From NCBI GenBank assembly GCA_963832365.1, contig CAWHUL010000013.1, positions 62,001-126,000 of the forward strand: a stretch of 64,000 bases of DNA, written 5' to 3'. The position numbers and the translations under genes were made by a program. This DNA comes from CAWBRT01 sp963832365. Lineage in GTDB: Bacteria > Acidobacteriota > Terriglobia > Terriglobales > Acidobacteriaceae. This document shows positions 50,148 to 58,642 of this stretch, piece after piece. Position 1 is the first letter of the stretch; the number at the start of each line of letters is the position of its first letter. The notes below the pieces were generated by a model. It saw only the letters and a list, made by a program, of their open reading frames with translations, was not told where the DNA came from and did not search any database.

Positions 50148-50417
50148 TTACGCGGTCCCTGCCTCGACGGCTTCCACCGCCACGAACTTGCCCAGGCGGC
50201 CGCGATCGGCGAACTTCACTCGCCCGTCCATCTTGGCAAACAGCGTATCGTCTTTGCCCCGGCCGACGTTGAGTCCCGGTTTGATGCGCGTGCCGCGCTG
50301 CCGAACGATGATGGTGCCGCCACTGACGACCTGCCCGCCGAAGGCTTTCACGCCAAGCCGTTGCGCGTTGGAGTCGCGTCCATTCCTTGAGCTTCCTAAA
50401 CCTTTTTTATGTGCCAT
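50148..50417 (-). CDS. rpmA: 50S ribosomal protein L27
   Basis: An 89-residue protein of the large subunit near the peptidyl-transferase centre. It starts MAHKKGLGSSRNGRDSNAQR, followed by LGVKAFGGQVVSGGTIIVRQ, and ends in a short extension beyond the usual GRLGKFVAV. The N-terminus is the mature type without the cleavable extension of Firmicutes. It lies 77 bases after rplU, the normal rplU-rpmA-obgE order. Confidence 0.98.
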   Translation of the reverse strand: MAHKKGLGSSRNGRDSNAQRLGVKAFGGQVVSGGTIIVRQRGTRIKPGLNVGRGKDDTLFAKMDGRVKFADRGRLGKFVAVEAVEAGTA

Positions 50418-50494
50418 AACTCAACTCTCGTATGCGCCGGAACCCGCGCGACAACACCGATACACTTCGGCGAGGCCGCACGGCGGGCGCGTTA

Positions 50495-50899
50495 CTAGCT
50501 GGATTTTGTTGCCGCCTTGGTGCGTCCGCTCTTCTTGGGAGCCTCGGCCTTCACCTTTTTCGCCGCTTTGGCCGGCAGTTCCGGGGCAGAGAACTTCTGC
50601 CCGTCGAAGCTGATTTCGGCAATGCGAACCTCGGTAAAGCCCTGTCGATGTCCGTTTAGCTTCTTGTATTGCTTCTTGCGTTTAAAGTGAAAGACCAGGA
50701 TTTTGTCGGCGCGGCCCTCACCAATCACCTGACCGGTAACTTTGGCGGTTTCCGACTTGACGATCTTGCCTTCTTCGCCGCTTACGGCCAGCACTTCGAA
50801 GTCGATGCCATGCTCGCCGGCAACCGACTTCTCGATTTTCAAAACGTCTCCGGGCGAGACGCGATACTGTTTCCCCCCGGCGCGGATCACCGCGTACAT
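50495..50899 (-). CDS. rplU: 50S ribosomal protein L21 with basic tail
   Basis: A 134-residue L21, which binds 23S rRNA with L20. The core begins MYAVIRAGGKQYRVSPGDVL and includes GRADKILVFHFKRKKQYKKL and HRQGFTEVRIAEISF. About 30 extra residues at the C-terminus are Lys/Ala-rich (KAAKKVKAEAPKKSGRTKAA), in the same style as the RsfS and Obg tails. GGAGG lies just before the ATG at 50899; a long upstream open frame is not coding. Confidence 0.97.
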   Translation of the reverse strand: MYAVIRAGGKQYRVSPGDVLKIEKSVAGEHGIDFEVLAVSGEEGKIVKSETAKVTGQVIGEGRADKILVFHFKRKKQYKKLNGHRQGFTEVRIAEISFDGQKFSAPELPAKAAKKVKAEAPKKSGRTKAATKSS

Positions 50900-51249
50900 A
50901 ACAATACCTCCAGTATTCTTCCCACTCCGAGGCGAAAAACAGGCCTGCGAAGTTTCCTGAAATCCTCTATACGCTTGCACTTCCCGGAGAAGGGACCCAC
51001 CTGCGGCCGGCGTCAAATTGCCGGCGGCTCCGAGCGCATCCACTCTTGAAGGGCCGAAACGGCCAGCTTCGGGTGCCCCAGACAGGGCTTGGCAGTACAG
51101 GCAAACCAAATAATTTTAGCGTGCAACAGCCGTCAGCGTCAAACCAAAGCTGCCAGACCCGTTCCACCAAAGGTAAATCCTCTGAAAGTCCGGCTTCAGG
51201 TCACCGTCCTGAAACCGCTCTGGCGCATCGGATTTCAACCGATTGTGGC
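50900..51249. other. Leader and promoter region of rplU, no gene seen
   Basis: About 350 bases between the SemiSWEET gene stop and rplU, both on the minus strand. It should hold the rplU promoter and a long leader. A small GC-rich hairpin (GGCCGTTTCGGCC on the minus strand, near 51050) is visible. An autoregulatory L21 leader is possible but I cannot recognise a known fold. Confidence 0.45.
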
Positions 51250-51513
51250 TCACGCCCCGCGCCTGCCGTAACGCAGTTTCATCAACAGCAGTGGAAGCTG
51301 AAGCATAAGGGTCAACCCGTTGGCCAGGATCATCGGCCAGGAACGCAGGTAAACGCCATAAATAAACCACAACAACACACCCACACTGAAAGTGACCAAC
51401 GTGCTGTAGGAAAGGCCATCGACGGATTTCGAGCGATAAGTGTGCAACACCTGCGGCAGGAAAGCCAGGGTGGTCAGCGCGCCGGCGGCAAAGCCTATAA
51501 AAGTGAACAGCAT
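51250..51513 (-). CDS. SemiSWEET/MtN3-like sugar transporter
   Basis: An 87-residue three-helix membrane protein that acts as a dimer to carry sugars. It has the PQ-loop motif FLPQVLHTYRSKSVDGLSY in the first repeat and FSVGVLLWFIYGVYLRSWPM and ILANGLTLMLQLPLLLMKL as the next two helices. The start is the ATG at MLFTFIGFAAGALTT; the longer open frame from 52143 is the wrong frame of the neighbouring TauE gene. Located 65 bases downstream of the TauE/SafE gene. The sugar is unknown. Confidence 0.9.
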   Translation of the reverse strand: MLFTFIGFAAGALTTLAFLPQVLHTYRSKSVDGLSYSTLVTFSVGVLLWFIYGVYLRSWPMILANGLTLMLQLPLLLMKLRYGRRGA

Positions 51514-51578
51514 CAAGATTGTTCTCAGTGTCCGCGATTGCACACTTCGCCGGGCACAGCAAGGCAGTCGTCTGCCTT

Positions 51579-52364
51579 TCAGAAGCCGTATTTCGCGAAA
51601 AAGTACAGTGTCATGGCCCAGCCGGTGGCGATCACCGTATAGCGCACGTACTTGGGGTCCACCTGCTGGGCAAAGTATCCGCCAAAGTATCCACCCAGCG
51701 TGGCGCCGAACAGCATGATGCCTGCCTGCGCCCAGTAGATCATTCCGGCAGCGACGAAAGCAACCATCGCAATGGTGTTGCCGATGCCCACCAGCAGTGC
51801 CTTGTAGGCGTTCATAGTGTGGATGCTCTCGATGCCGATCAGCGCCAGCAGAGCCAGCGTCAGTATGCCTGCGCCTGCGCCAAAATAGCCTATGTAGACC
51901 GCAATGCACATGGCCAGGCCGAGCGTCCAGATCCAGCCCCACAGCGTACGCTTGCCGCCGTGGGCCGTGCGACCGCGCACCCAACGCGAAATCCGCGCGC
52001 TGACCATGAACAGTATTGTGGCGCCGCCCAGCAGGTAGGGAATCAGCCGCAGAAACATCTGCTGTGGTGTGTGCAGCAAAACCAGCGCGCCAAGCAGCGA
52101 GCCCAGAACACCGGTTCCTACGAGGGGGACGATCGTCTGCCACGGCTCCTTGGCGTATTCGCGGCGGTAGGCTCCGGCACTGGCGATCGCGCCCGGAATC
52201 AGCGCCAGCGTGTTGGTGGCATTGGCCTGGATGGGCGGAACCCCGGTCAGCAGCAGGGTTGGAAAGGTAACGAAGCTGCCGCCTCCGGCAACGGAATTAA
52301 TGATTCCCGCCGCTATGGCGGCGACGAACAGGATGAGAGCATTATGAAAATTCAGCAGGCCCAT
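51579..52364 (-). CDS. TauE/SafE (TSUP) sulfite or anion exporter
   Basis: A 261-residue inner-membrane protein of the TSUP family, which exports sulfite, sulfonates or related anions. The first repeat has AAGIINSVAGGGSFVTFPTL with the family's GGGG-like loop, PPIQANATNTLALIPGAIA, and the second repeat has YIGYFGAGAGILTLALLA and MNAYKALLVGIGNTIAM, mirroring the first. About eight helices are expected. The ATG at MGLLNFHNALILFV is chosen because it precedes the first helix; the ribosome site is weak. The SemiSWEET gene follows. Confidence 0.9.
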   Translation of the reverse strand: MGLLNFHNALILFVAAIAAGIINSVAGGGSFVTFPTLLLTGVPPIQANATNTLALIPGAIASAGAYRREYAKEPWQTIVPLVGTGVLGSLLGALVLLHTPQQMFLRLIPYLLGGATILFMVSARISRWVRGRTAHGGKRTLWGWIWTLGLAMCIAVYIGYFGAGAGILTLALLALIGIESIHTMNAYKALLVGIGNTIAMVAFVAAGMIYWAQAGIMLFGATLGGYFGGYFAQQVDPKYVRYTVIATGWAMTLYFFAKYGF

Positions 52365-52500
52365 TTCGCGTTTAGGGAGGTATGTACTGGAACATACAGC
52401 ACGAACCCGTGACAACTCTATGCTACACGGGTTTCGAGGGGAAGGACGAGTTGAAGCAAGGTGCCTGAGAGCGGAATTTTAGCAATTCCATAGGCGTTAC

Positions 52501-52547
52501 ACCCCACATGTCACCGCCGGGCTCAAAGCCCGGCTCCTTTGCGGGGT
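52501..52547. repeat. Perfect GC-rich palindrome with an outer stem
   Basis: The core GCCGGGCT, loop CAA, AGCCCGGC (52516-52534) is perfectly self-complementary. It is enclosed by ACCCC on the left and GGGGT on the right. It lies between the TauE gene start and the DUF3592-like gene end. It differs in sequence from repeat families A and B. Confidence 0.75.
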
Positions 52548-52580
52548 ACACCTTCCGCTAATCAGGTTTAGAGCAATTCC

Positions 52581-53036
52581 CTACAGCAGCTCGGTTCCGT
52601 CGTAGTCGAACTGAAAAAACCAGAAGGTAGCGAAGGGCTGATTTTCGTCCGGAGCATCGGGATTGTAGGCCACCGGAACCAGCCACTGCGGCGGGGGCAG
52701 GCGTTTCCATACACCCCGCGAACGCCCGCGATACTCTCTGCCATTGTCCGCCGCAAAGCTGTACTCGATGCAGGCGTCAAAGCCTTCGGAAGGGGCAAAA
52801 CGCCGCAGCGTCTTTACCTCCGCCAGCGCCACACTGAAACCCGAAGCCAACCGCTGCTCCTGGTGGAAAACGGAGAGCAGATAGATGGCAAAGGTGCAGG
52901 CAAGCAGCACCACAACGGTCCTTTGCGCCATTGGCAGGAACAGCGAGGATAGCAGCATAAAGCCGATCGCGCCGCTCCGCGTGGCCACGGAGATTCCGCG
53001 CAGCCTTGGCCGCACCGTAAGGGCGCAGCGCATCAT
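52581..53036 (-). CDS. DUF3592-like membrane protein
   Basis: A protein of about 151 residues with one or two N-terminal membrane helices (GAIGFMLLSSLFLPM and TVVVLLACTFAIYLLSVF), then a beta-rich region containing IEYSFAADNGREYRGRSRGV and VPVAYNPDAPDENQPFATFW. The (V)xYNPxxP motif with YxF before it is typical of DUF3592, a membrane-linked domain of unknown function. The start is uncertain: an ATG at 53036 removes a long unmatched stretch, but the frame is open to 53135. Stands alone between repeats. Confidence 0.6.
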   Translation of the reverse strand: MMRCALTVRPRLRGISVATRSGAIGFMLLSSLFLPMAQRTVVVLLACTFAIYLLSVFHQEQRLASGFSVALAEVKTLRRFAPSEGFDACIEYSFAADNGREYRGRSRGVWKRLPPPQWLVPVAYNPDAPDENQPFATFWFFQFDYDGTELL

Positions 53037-53366
53037 CGCAGCCTGATCGAGTTCGCTGAGAACCTGTGCGGTAGCCACTGAGCAACACCTGGGGGAGAGA
53101 TGTGCCGGGAATGGCGGCCAAAACCAGTCCACCATTCCGTTTGACGTTAGATTTGAATCCAGCAGCTCAGGTTGTTTTTCGGCACGGATTTATGTCACCT
53201 TAGAGGAGTTCCTAAGGTGTCCAGATTTGGCGGCAATGACTCCGCACTATTTCCGTGAATGATTGATATTCCAGAAAGTATGATCCTCTCGTTCGACCGC
53301 CGCCAGAAGTCGATTCGCTAGAATAGATTCTTCCCGCATCTCGCAAGGCGTCTCACGAATGGCAAG
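53037..53366. other. Intergenic region upstream of the MFS gene, no gene seen
   Basis: About 330 bases separating the divergent DUF3592-like gene and the MFS transporter gene. It is slightly richer in A+T than its surroundings near 53150-53340, which suits promoters for both. I did not identify operator palindromes. Confidence 0.45.
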
Positions 53367-54566
53367 ATGACGATCCAGACATCAAGAAATGCTCTGATTA
53401 CCCTTGGAGTGCTTTGGCTCTCCGGCGTGTGCCTGCGGCTCACCATCCTGGCCGTCCCGCCCCTGCTGCCGCTGATTCGCTCCGATCTGCATCTGTCGGC
53501 AACTGCGGTCGGTCTGCTGATAAGTCTGCCGGTGGCGTTGTTCTCGCTGGCCGCCCTCCCCGGCTCGCTGTTGATCGCCCGGCTGGGAACCCTACCGACG
53601 CTCGTGGGAGGACTGCTGACCGTGGCGCTCGGTGCCGCACTGCGCGGCGTGAGCCCGAACGCGACAACTCTGTTCGCCGCCACCGCAGTCATGGGCTGCG
53701 GCGTAGCGATCATTCAACCGTCGATGCCGGTCATCGTGCGCCAGTGGATGCCCGCTCGCGTCGGCTTTGGGACGGCGACCTATTCGAACGGACTTATGAT
53801 GGGCCAGCTGCTTCCCACACTTGTCACCCTTCCACTGCTTCTGCCTTGGCTGCATGGCAACTGGCGGCTGTCTCTGGCAATCTGGTCGGTCCCGGTGGGC
53901 TTGACGGCGGTCATCGTCGCATTCCTGGCGCCGCGCCCAGCCGGCATGCCTGGACCATTGACCGCCGGGGACACCTCTTCGACCGCACGGGCAAAGTGGT
54001 GGCCGGATTGGAGAAACAGCCTGGTCTGGCGGCTGGGGATCATGTTTGGCAGCATCAATGCGGCTTACTTTGCTGCCAACGCATTTCTTCCCGTGTATCT
54101 GGTGGACGCCGCACGCCCCGACCTGGTGAGCAGGGCGGTGACAGCGCTGAATTTCGGGCAGATTCCCGGCTCGTTTCTGCTGCTGATCTTCGCCGGCAGG
54201 CTGGAACGGCGTGCGTGGCCCTATATCGTCGCTGGTTCGGTTGGACTCGTCAGCGTCCTCGGGCTGGTTTTCGCCGTCGGCAAGTGGACCGTCGTGTGGG
54301 CCGCACTGTTGAGCTTCTGCAGCGGTTCGGCGCTAATTCTGGGACTGAGCCTGCCGGCGCTGCTGTGTGCGCCGGAGGACGTTGGCCGCACCTCGGCGGC
54401 AATGTTCACCGTGAGCTATGGGGGAGCGGTGATTGTCGCTCTCGTCAGCGGAGCCCTATGGGATCTGGCGGGAAACCCTCGCTTGGCATTTGTTCCAATT
54501 GGACTGTGCTCCATCGTGCTGGCGGTATCGGCGATGGGGCTGCGTCGAAGGCGGGAACTTTTTTGA
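53367..54566 (+). CDS. Major facilitator superfamily transporter (CynX/NimT-like)
   Basis: A 399-residue inner-membrane transporter with about 12 helices. The first half includes WLSGVCLRLTILAVPPLLPL and LLISLPVALFSLAALPGSLLI with the loop between helices 2 and 3 (ARLGTLPTLVGGLL); the second half begins after a soluble linker of about 20 residues (PLTAGDTSSTARAKWWPDW) and has FLLLIFAGRLERRAWPYIV, the mirror motif. The pattern fits the CynX/NimT subgroup (cyanate, nitroimidazole or aromatic-acid handling), but the substrate is unknown. ACGAATGGCAAG lies before the ATG; no strong ribosome site. Confidence 0.86.
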   Translation: MTIQTSRNALITLGVLWLSGVCLRLTILAVPPLLPLIRSDLHLSATAVGLLISLPVALFSLAALPGSLLIARLGTLPTLVGGLLTVALGAALRGVSPNATTLFAATAVMGCGVAIIQPSMPVIVRQWMPARVGFGTATYSNGLMMGQLLPTLVTLPLLLPWLHGNWRLSLAIWSVPVGLTAVIVAFLAPRPAGMPGPLTAGDTSSTARAKWWPDWRNSLVWRLGIMFGSINAAYFAANAFLPVYLVDAARPDLVSRAVTALNFGQIPGSFLLLIFAGRLERRAWPYIVAGSVGLVSVLGLVFAVGKWTVVWAALLSFCSGSALILGLSLPALLCAPEDVGRTSAAMFTVSYGGAVIVALVSGALWDLAGNPRLAFVPIGLCSIVLAVSAMGLRRRRELF

Positions 54567-54769
54567 TGCGGGAAATGCGCACCTGCGTGTGCCCCTCCGC
54601 TGTCTGGAGCATGGCCCGTAGTTCCGGCGATGGCGACGGGTTGGTTTGGTTAGTGGAAATGTGACGCCCCCAGTGCTGCCCGGCCTATTCTGCTCTCGCG
54701 GCCCATCGCATCGCAATCGCAACGCCGCATAAGTCTGATGCAGCGTTGGTTCCGCGTCGGACGCGTCAA

Positions 54770-56641
54770 ACCGGCATAGGGGGAGCGGTCGCCCGCTCTC
54801 CCCTGCCACACCACCGTACGTGCGGGTCCGCATACGGCGGTTCGGTGGGTTGAGCTATCCCGCGAACAAACATGGTAGGCCCAGTGAGTCGAAGTAAGCG
54901 ATGGGGAACGCCATGCTCAGGGCTGGGCTGTTTGCCAGACGCCACGGACCGCAAGCACTGAGGGCCGTTTGTGCTGCCAGCTCTCGACCCACTCCCCGAG
55001 CGAGCAGTTTGCCTGCACGCCGCTTTCTCCACTGCTTCCAGATCACGGATCGCAGCCTGCGCCTGATCCACTGATCCAGACTCTTCAGCACCGAAGGCGT
55101 CTCGCAGAAGCCGAAGTAGCTCTTCCAGCCACGCAAGTAGCTGGCCAGTTCTTTGGTCATCCGCTCCAGACTGATTCCTCGCGTCCGTTGCGTCAGCTTC
55201 CGTATCTTCCGCTTGCAACGCAGCAGAGCTTTCGGCGCGATACGCCGCTTCGGCTCTTTTGCATTGCTGATGCTGAAGCCCAGAAACTTTCGCTCCACTG
55301 GCCTCGCCACCGCACTTTTGGACTCGTTAACCTTGAGCTTGAGCCGTCTCGTGATGAAGCACGTCACGCTCCTCATCACGCGCCGCCCCGCTCCGCCGCT
55401 GCGAACGTAGATGTTGCAGTCGTCCGCGTAACGCACGAAGCGATGACCACGCCGCTCCAACTCCCGGTCTAACTCGTCCAGCACGAGGTTTGACAGCAGC
55501 GGGGATAACGGCCCGCCTTGCGGCGTTCCCTCATCCACCGGACTCACCAGCCCGTTCTCCATCACGCCCGCTTTCAGGAATGCTCCAATCAACCGCAGCA
55601 TCCGCTTGTCGGCGATACGCAGTGCCACCGATTTCATCAGCCGGTCGTGATTCACCCGATCAAAGAACTTCTCCAGATCGAGGTCCACCACCCAGCGGCG
55701 GCCTCCGGCCACATACTGCTGTGCCTTCCTGACCGCCTGATGGGCGCTGCGTCCGGGCCGGAACCCGTGACTATGTTCGGAGAACGTCCCGTCCCATCTG
55801 CCTTGCAGAACCTGCATCACCGCCTGCTGGACAAACCGGTCTAGCACCGTCGGGATGCCAAGCTTACGTACCCCGCCATCCGGCTTGGGGATTTCCACCC
55901 GCCTTACTGGTTGCGGCTCGTAGTTTCCACTCAACAGTTGTTCACGGATTGCTAGCCAGTGCTGTTTCAGGTAGCCCGGTAATTCATCGACTTTCATGCT
56001 ATCGATTCCCGGACTTCCCTTATTCGACTTCACTCGCTTCAAGGCCCGCAGGCAGTTCTCCCGCCCGCAGACCTCCTCCATCACTTGCTCTGGGATAGCC
56101 GGGCTTTCGCACTCGCGTTTCGCCGTGGACGATTCGGTCCCTTCCCGCCGAGTCTTCGGAGCTTCACTCCTCCCCTCGACAGCGAAGGCCAGCACCATCT
56201 GTAGCTGGTTCTTCTGCCGCTTGTCGCCCATCGAGTCCCGCGGACTACTCGCCGCTCCCTTTCCGTTCGGGCCTTCGCCATTCGCATGGCTACTATGCCC
56301 TCTGCTGACTCCTGCCGCGCGATCAAGGTGAATCACTTCACCTTCAGTCGTGATTCCACGACACGAAGCAGGTCTCCCGAGGTAAGCTCAACCGCCTTCA
56401 GTGCACAACCGCCGGATTTACCACCAGCAGACTTGATGGAAATGGGCTTCGCGATCCTTTGCCCGCTCGCCCGCTGCCGTAGGCCTCATCATCCGGTTCT
56501 TGTTCATCGGTTCGCACCTTTGCTCCACGCTTCTTTCAGACCCCATCTCACGACGACGCCCTTGCGCTTCGCTAACCCTTCACCTCCATCAGGCTGGGTA
56601 GAGGACTTTCACCTCCAAGCTGTCAAACATGCTCGGCACAC
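54770..56641 (-). mobile_element. Group II intron (full length, with RT-maturase)
   Basis: Read on the minus strand. The intron 5' end GTGTGCCGAGCATG at 56641 fits the GUGYG consensus, followed by the domain I motif TTGGAGGTGAAAGTCC. The ORF lies in domain IV. Domain V is found at about 54808-54845 (ACCGCCGTATGCGG, then CCGCACGTACGGTGG). Domain VI follows as a GC-rich stem (GAGAGCGGG and CCGCTCCCCC) with the branch A in CTATGCC. The 3' end is placed near 54770 and may be a few bases off. The element is about 1.87 kb and complete, sitting behind a terminator hairpin after an ABM-domain gene. Lack of an endonuclease domain means it probably enters single-stranded DNA. Confidence 0.88.
54855..56231 (-). 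CDS. ltrA: Group II intron reverse transcriptase/maturase
   Basis: Splices its own intron RNA and reverse-transcribes it into DNA. The product of about 458 residues has RT motifs: SNKGSPGIDSMKVDELPGYL, RKLGIPTVLDRFVQQAVMQV, WVVDLDLEKFFDRVNHDRLM, EGTPQGGPLSPLLSNLVLDE, and FVRYADDCNIYVRS with the catalytic YADD. The X/maturase region includes LASYLRGWKSYFGFCETPSV and WIRRRLRSVIWKQWRKRR. The C-terminus ends in AYFDSLGLP, with no HNH endonuclease domain. I prefer the ATG at MGDKRQKNQLQ; another ATG 35 codons upstream is in intron RNA sequence. Confidence 0.93.
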   Translation of the reverse strand: MGDKRQKNQLQMVLAFAVEGRSEAPKTRREGTESSTAKRECESPAIPEQVMEEVCGRENCLRALKRVKSNKGSPGIDSMKVDELPGYLKQHWLAIREQLLSGNYEPQPVRRVEIPKPDGGVRKLGIPTVLDRFVQQAVMQVLQGRWDGTFSEHSHGFRPGRSAHQAVRKAQQYVAGGRRWVVDLDLEKFFDRVNHDRLMKSVALRIADKRMLRLIGAFLKAGVMENGLVSPVDEGTPQGGPLSPLLSNLVLDELDRELERRGHRFVRYADDCNIYVRSGGAGRRVMRSVTCFITRRLKLKVNESKSAVARPVERKFLGFSISNAKEPKRRIAPKALLRCKRKIRKLTQRTRGISLERMTKELASYLRGWKSYFGFCETPSVLKSLDQWIRRRLRSVIWKQWRKRRAGKLLARGVGRELAAQTALSACGPWRLANSPALSMAFPIAYFDSLGLPCLFAG

Positions 56642-56649
56642 AGAGGAAA

Positions 56650-56670
56650 GGCCACGCGCACGGCGTGGCC
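56650..56670 (-). terminator. Hairpin terminator-like site used by the group II intron
   Basis: On the minus strand GGCCACGC, loop CGTGC, GCGTGGCC is followed by TTTCCTCT and then the intron's first base at 56641. A second small stem (CGACGG, loop CAGT, CCGTCG) lies at 56680-56695, next to the ABM gene stop. The first hairpin would end the ABM transcript; its U-run is interrupted by the intron. Confidence 0.7.
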
Positions 56671-56697
56671 CCGGTCTGGCGACGGACTGCCGTCGTC

Positions 56698-57018
56698 TTA
56701 TGCGGCTTTGGTAGTGACCTGGTGTGAGGTGGAAAGGGCAAGATCGTAGGTCTCGATCTCGGGATCGGTCTCGCACAAACTGCGAACCATCTCGACTATT
56801 TGGGGGAATTGTTCGCTTTGGTAGCGCTCGGCGTCCTGACGGGTGTTCCAGAAACTTATCGCCAGCACGCGGTCCGAATCGGATCGCGAAATCAGTACGA
56901 CCTCGTCCTTGAAGCCTTGCAGCTTCTTCATGGTGGGCAGCACTTTTCCTTCAATCGTCTGGCATAGATCTTTCGCTTTGCCCGGTTTGCAGGCGCAGTC
57001 AACGATGCGAGTAAACAT
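56698..57018 (-). CDS. Antibiotic biosynthesis monooxygenase (ABM) domain protein
   Basis: A 106-residue ferredoxin-like-fold protein of the ABM type, small dimeric proteins involved in quinone-like oxidation, haem handling or simple stress roles. Segments include MFTRIVDCACKPGKAKDLCQ, the middle VLPTMKKLQGFKDEVVLISR, and VLAISFWNTRQDAERYQSEQ, the ABM signature SFWxxxxDaxxy. AAGGAGCTGCTG lies directly before the ATG at 57018. The function is unclear. A group II intron is inserted just after it. Confidence 0.85.
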   Translation of the reverse strand: MFTRIVDCACKPGKAKDLCQTIEGKVLPTMKKLQGFKDEVVLISRSDSDRVLAISFWNTRQDAERYQSEQFPQIVEMVRSLCETDPEIETYDLALSTSHQVTTKAA

Positions 57019-57215
57019 CAGCAGCTCCTTATGGTTTTGGTGTTGGCAAAGAGGGGTTACTACGTCAAGCAACGAGCGTGCAGGCTAGCGCGAAAGCAGA
57101 GCTGACTCAAGCCGAAACCAGAGCGGCGGCGGCTATTTTCAGCGGAGTGAATCGCCCGCGTGAACCAGGGCGGCAACCCTCCGAGAGCACATGGATTGAC
57201 CGGGAATAGCGGGCG

Positions 57216-57310
57216 TGTCCCACGTTCGCCCGTCGGGACCCCAGCGAGCAGCGCTCGCCAGGGTGATTGGGGCTAACGTGGGGGCCTGTCCCACCTTCGA
57301 GCCAATTGGG
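57216..57310. repeat. Palindromic repeat, family B copy 2
   Basis: Arms GTCCCACGTTCGCCCG and CTAACGTGGGGG, with an inner GCGAGCAGCGCTCGC palindrome, then a partial second unit GTCCCACCTTCGAGCC. It lies between the ABM gene start and the ARPP-1 stop. The rest of 57019-57322 shows no gene. Confidence 0.65.
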
Positions 57311-57322
57311 AAGTTCGTTCAT

Positions 57323-58549
57323 TCACCTGATTTGTTTTCGTGCGTGTATTTCCCGGTGGTCATTCATTTTGGTGATGTGGACTTCGAAGTTCATCTTCGG
57401 AAGCAGCGAGGTAAGGGTGAATACCTTGTAGCCGTCGCCCGTGATTTCTGCCCGTCGGAACACCCCGGCAGTGGTTTCAGCCACTTCCTTCTCGCCGTCG
57501 AGTTCGTCGATAAACTGCTGTGCGCTATTTGCGCTCACCATCGGGTGCGAGACTTTGCCGACGCCGGTGGTAACCGCCTCGGCAGCGTAGGAGCGAACCA
57601 GTTTGGGCCAGTATTTTTCGAGCAGCTCGGTGCTGCCGAAGATGTCAGCCCACATGACTTCACCATTGACGGCTACGACGACGCCGACGGCTTTCTTTTG
57701 CTTCAGGCGGCGCAGCACCGCTTCGTAATCGTGTGTGATGGGAGCTGCCACGCGGTCCACCGTCTCCTGCACGGCATCGTCCGCCATGACCTTGGCGTAA
57801 GAGGTCGTGCCGGCCGACGCAGGAGCCATTGGGACGCTGGCGCTCATACGGCCGGCTTTTTCGCGGACCTGATCCCACACCATTGCCTGGTTCTTGGCGG
57901 CCATCGCCGGACGCCGGACACTGGGCTGCGCCATCTGCGACTTCATCGAACCGAAGTTGTTGCTGCTGCCAACCCAGCGGCCCGGTTCAACGCAGAAGAC
58001 ACTGAGGTCTACCGCGTCCGGACCGGATGGTACGATCCGGTCTGCCCCGATGACTCGATCTTGTTTCCCGCCGGTAACAATCTCTCCGGCAAGCAGAAGC
58101 AATGGGCGGCCTGATTTGTTGTAAAGCGCGAGCCGGTTGACTTCCGCGCCACCGCGCACGGGCCGTGCCGATCCCGGACGGACCATGCCTGCCACTTGCC
58201 CTTGCTCGGTCACCACGACCGTTCCGGCGCGAACGCCTTCATCGAGGGTGATGAATCGCGCGGTCTCATGGTTGATCTCCGCCGTCACTGGAAAGATCGT
58301 CAGATTGCCGCTCGTGATCGGCTCCAACACGCTATAGCCGGCGGCTCCCGGTGGATATGAGCGCTGCCCCTGTCCATCCTTGCGCTGTCCCGCAGCTTGC
58401 AGGCAGGTCATTGAAATCAACAACAGAATCGCGACCAGCCCGGGTTTGTGGAAGCTATATCTCAGAAAAGAACCGGGCGTTAGAGTCCGGCGATGATGTT
58501 TCGAAATGAACCAGCTCTGGAATTGTTCAAGTACCGTGCGCATGGCCAT
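57323..58549 (-). CDS. ARPP-1 domain (DUF6569) secreted protein
   Basis: A 408-residue protein with an N-terminal hydrophobic segment (LVAILLLISMTCLQAAG) that is a late signal peptide or a membrane anchor, followed by the ARPP-1 domain (about residues 70-370). Recognisable stretches are YSVLEPITSGNLTIFPVTAE, ARFITLDEGVRAGTVVVTEQ, VNRLALYNKSGRPLLLLAGE, IVTGGKQDRVIGADRIVPSG and the late VNGEVMWADIFGSTELLEKY. The domain is known from comparative genomics and has no proven activity. AAGGAGG lies six bases before the ATG. It is divergent from the sigma factor gene with 93 bases between, a possible shared control region. Confidence 0.85.
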   Translation of the reverse strand: MAMRTVLEQFQSWFISKHHRRTLTPGSFLRYSFHKPGLVAILLLISMTCLQAAGQRKDGQGQRSYPPGAAGYSVLEPITSGNLTIFPVTAEINHETARFITLDEGVRAGTVVVTEQGQVAGMVRPGSARPVRGGAEVNRLALYNKSGRPLLLLAGEIVTGGKQDRVIGADRIVPSGPDAVDLSVFCVEPGRWVGSSNNFGSMKSQMAQPSVRRPAMAAKNQAMVWDQVREKAGRMSASVPMAPASAGTTSYAKVMADDAVQETVDRVAAPITHDYEAVLRRLKQKKAVGVVVAVNGEVMWADIFGSTELLEKYWPKLVRSYAAEAVTTGVGKVSHPMVSANSAQQFIDELDGEKEVAETTAGVFRRAEITGDGYKVFTLTSLLPKMNFEVHITKMNDHREIHARKQIR

Positions 58550-58642
58550 GGGTGGCCTCCTTTTTTGGCTTCATCCTAAGAACGTGCACACTTTGTTTTC
58601 TTGCGCGGAATCTTCCAGAGAATTTTGATAGCATCCGTACTC

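Noticed and set aside
50900..51050. Autoregulatory L21 leader RNA
   Set aside because: A GC hairpin is present, but I cannot match a described leader structure.
53414..54664. Second long frame (416 codons) within the MFS gene
   Set aside because: Arginine- and alanine-rich shadow of the transporter in another frame, without hydrophobic helices.
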